Source: an uncultured Acidimicrobiales bacterium | Lineage (GTDB): Bacteria; Actinomycetota; Acidimicrobiia; Acidimicrobiales; SZUA-35 | Assembly: GCA_938028175.1 (NCBI GenBank) | Contig: CALJAE010000153.1 | Location: 1-13,893 of the forward strand | Reading direction: 5' to 3' | DNA length: 13,893 nucleotides | Shown here: piece by piece, positions 13,855 through 13,893 of the stretch | Layout: every line of letters starts with the position of its first letter | How positions within the stretch are numbered: the first letter of the stretch is position 1 | Program-made: the position numbers and the translations under genes | The notes under the pieces: model-generated | The model's database searches: none | What the model was told of the DNA's origin: nothing | The model's input: the letters and a program-made list of their open reading frames with translations, nothing else

Positions 13855-13893
13855 GCCCGGATAGCTCAGCTGGTAGAGCAACGCTCTTGTAAA
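13855..13893 (+). tRNA. tRNA-Thr (anticodon UGU), 5' part only
   Basis: The visible 39 bases fold as a tRNA: acceptor strand GCCCGGA (13855-13861), TA, D stem GCTC/GAGC (13864-13867 with 13876-13879) around loop AGCTGGTA, A at position 26, anticodon stem ACGCT and loop CTTGTAA, with anticodon TGT at 13888-13890 reading ACA. The window ends at the first base of the 3' anticodon stem, so the T arm and acceptor partner are not seen. The gene is divergent from the LytR_C gene. Confidence 0.93.

Noticed and set aside
1..13893. CRISPR array, insertion sequence, phage or toxin-antitoxin genes
   Set aside because: No regularly spaced repeats, transposase motifs, integrase or small paired toxin genes were seen on either strand.

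Overview
The window is a stretch of chromosome from a streamlined actinobacterium. GC is roughly half (counted on a few lines only) and about 94 percent of the bases are coding. The actinobacterial reading rests on the lysA-hom order, the clpS-DUF2017 pair, many GTG starts, leaderless-type promoters and a LytR_C protein. The M23 peptidase with DUF4214 repeats points, more weakly, to Acidimicrobiia-like relatives. I saw no transposases, phage genes, CRISPR arrays or other signs of recent transfer. No gap between genes exceeds 180 bases.

Layout. Positions 1-1731 (minus) carry lysA followed by hom, cut by the window edge: the aspartate-family pathway (lysine, threonine, methionine). Positions 1773-5027 (minus) hold four glycosyltransferase genes, read as an Alg14-like anchor, an Alg13-like catalytic subunit, a GT2 enzyme and a GT4 enzyme. 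Divergent from them at 5188-6699 (plus) is a Wzx/MATE-like polytopic exporter. A DUF2236/MpaB-type oxygenase (minus) follows, then an exported M23 peptidase with DUF4214 repeats (plus) and an SGNH hydrolase (minus). Together 1773-9515 looks like a cell-surface glycan and envelope region.

From 9565 on are housekeeping genes: ctaA (heme A synthase), clpS and DUF2017 (plus), pyrE (minus) and pyrD (plus) diverging from a shared 105-base region, a membrane-anchored LytR_C protein with a threonine-rich stalk (minus), and the first 39 bases of tRNA-Thr(UGU) at the right edge.

How the genes fit together. The Alg14/Alg13 pair, GT2 and GT4 would assemble a lipid-linked glycan on the inner face of the membrane and the exporter would flip it out; no polymerase or initiating transferase is in view. 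PyrE and PyrD catalyse neighbouring steps of UMP synthesis. Convergent genes end within 0-6 bases of each other or overlap, so there is no room for ordinary intrinsic terminators. Several first genes have a TANNNT box 6-7 bases before the start codon, as expected of leaderless mRNAs. I found no clearly new system. The most useful leads are the leaderless promoter set, the envelope cassette with its oxygenase, and paired inverted repeats at gene borders.
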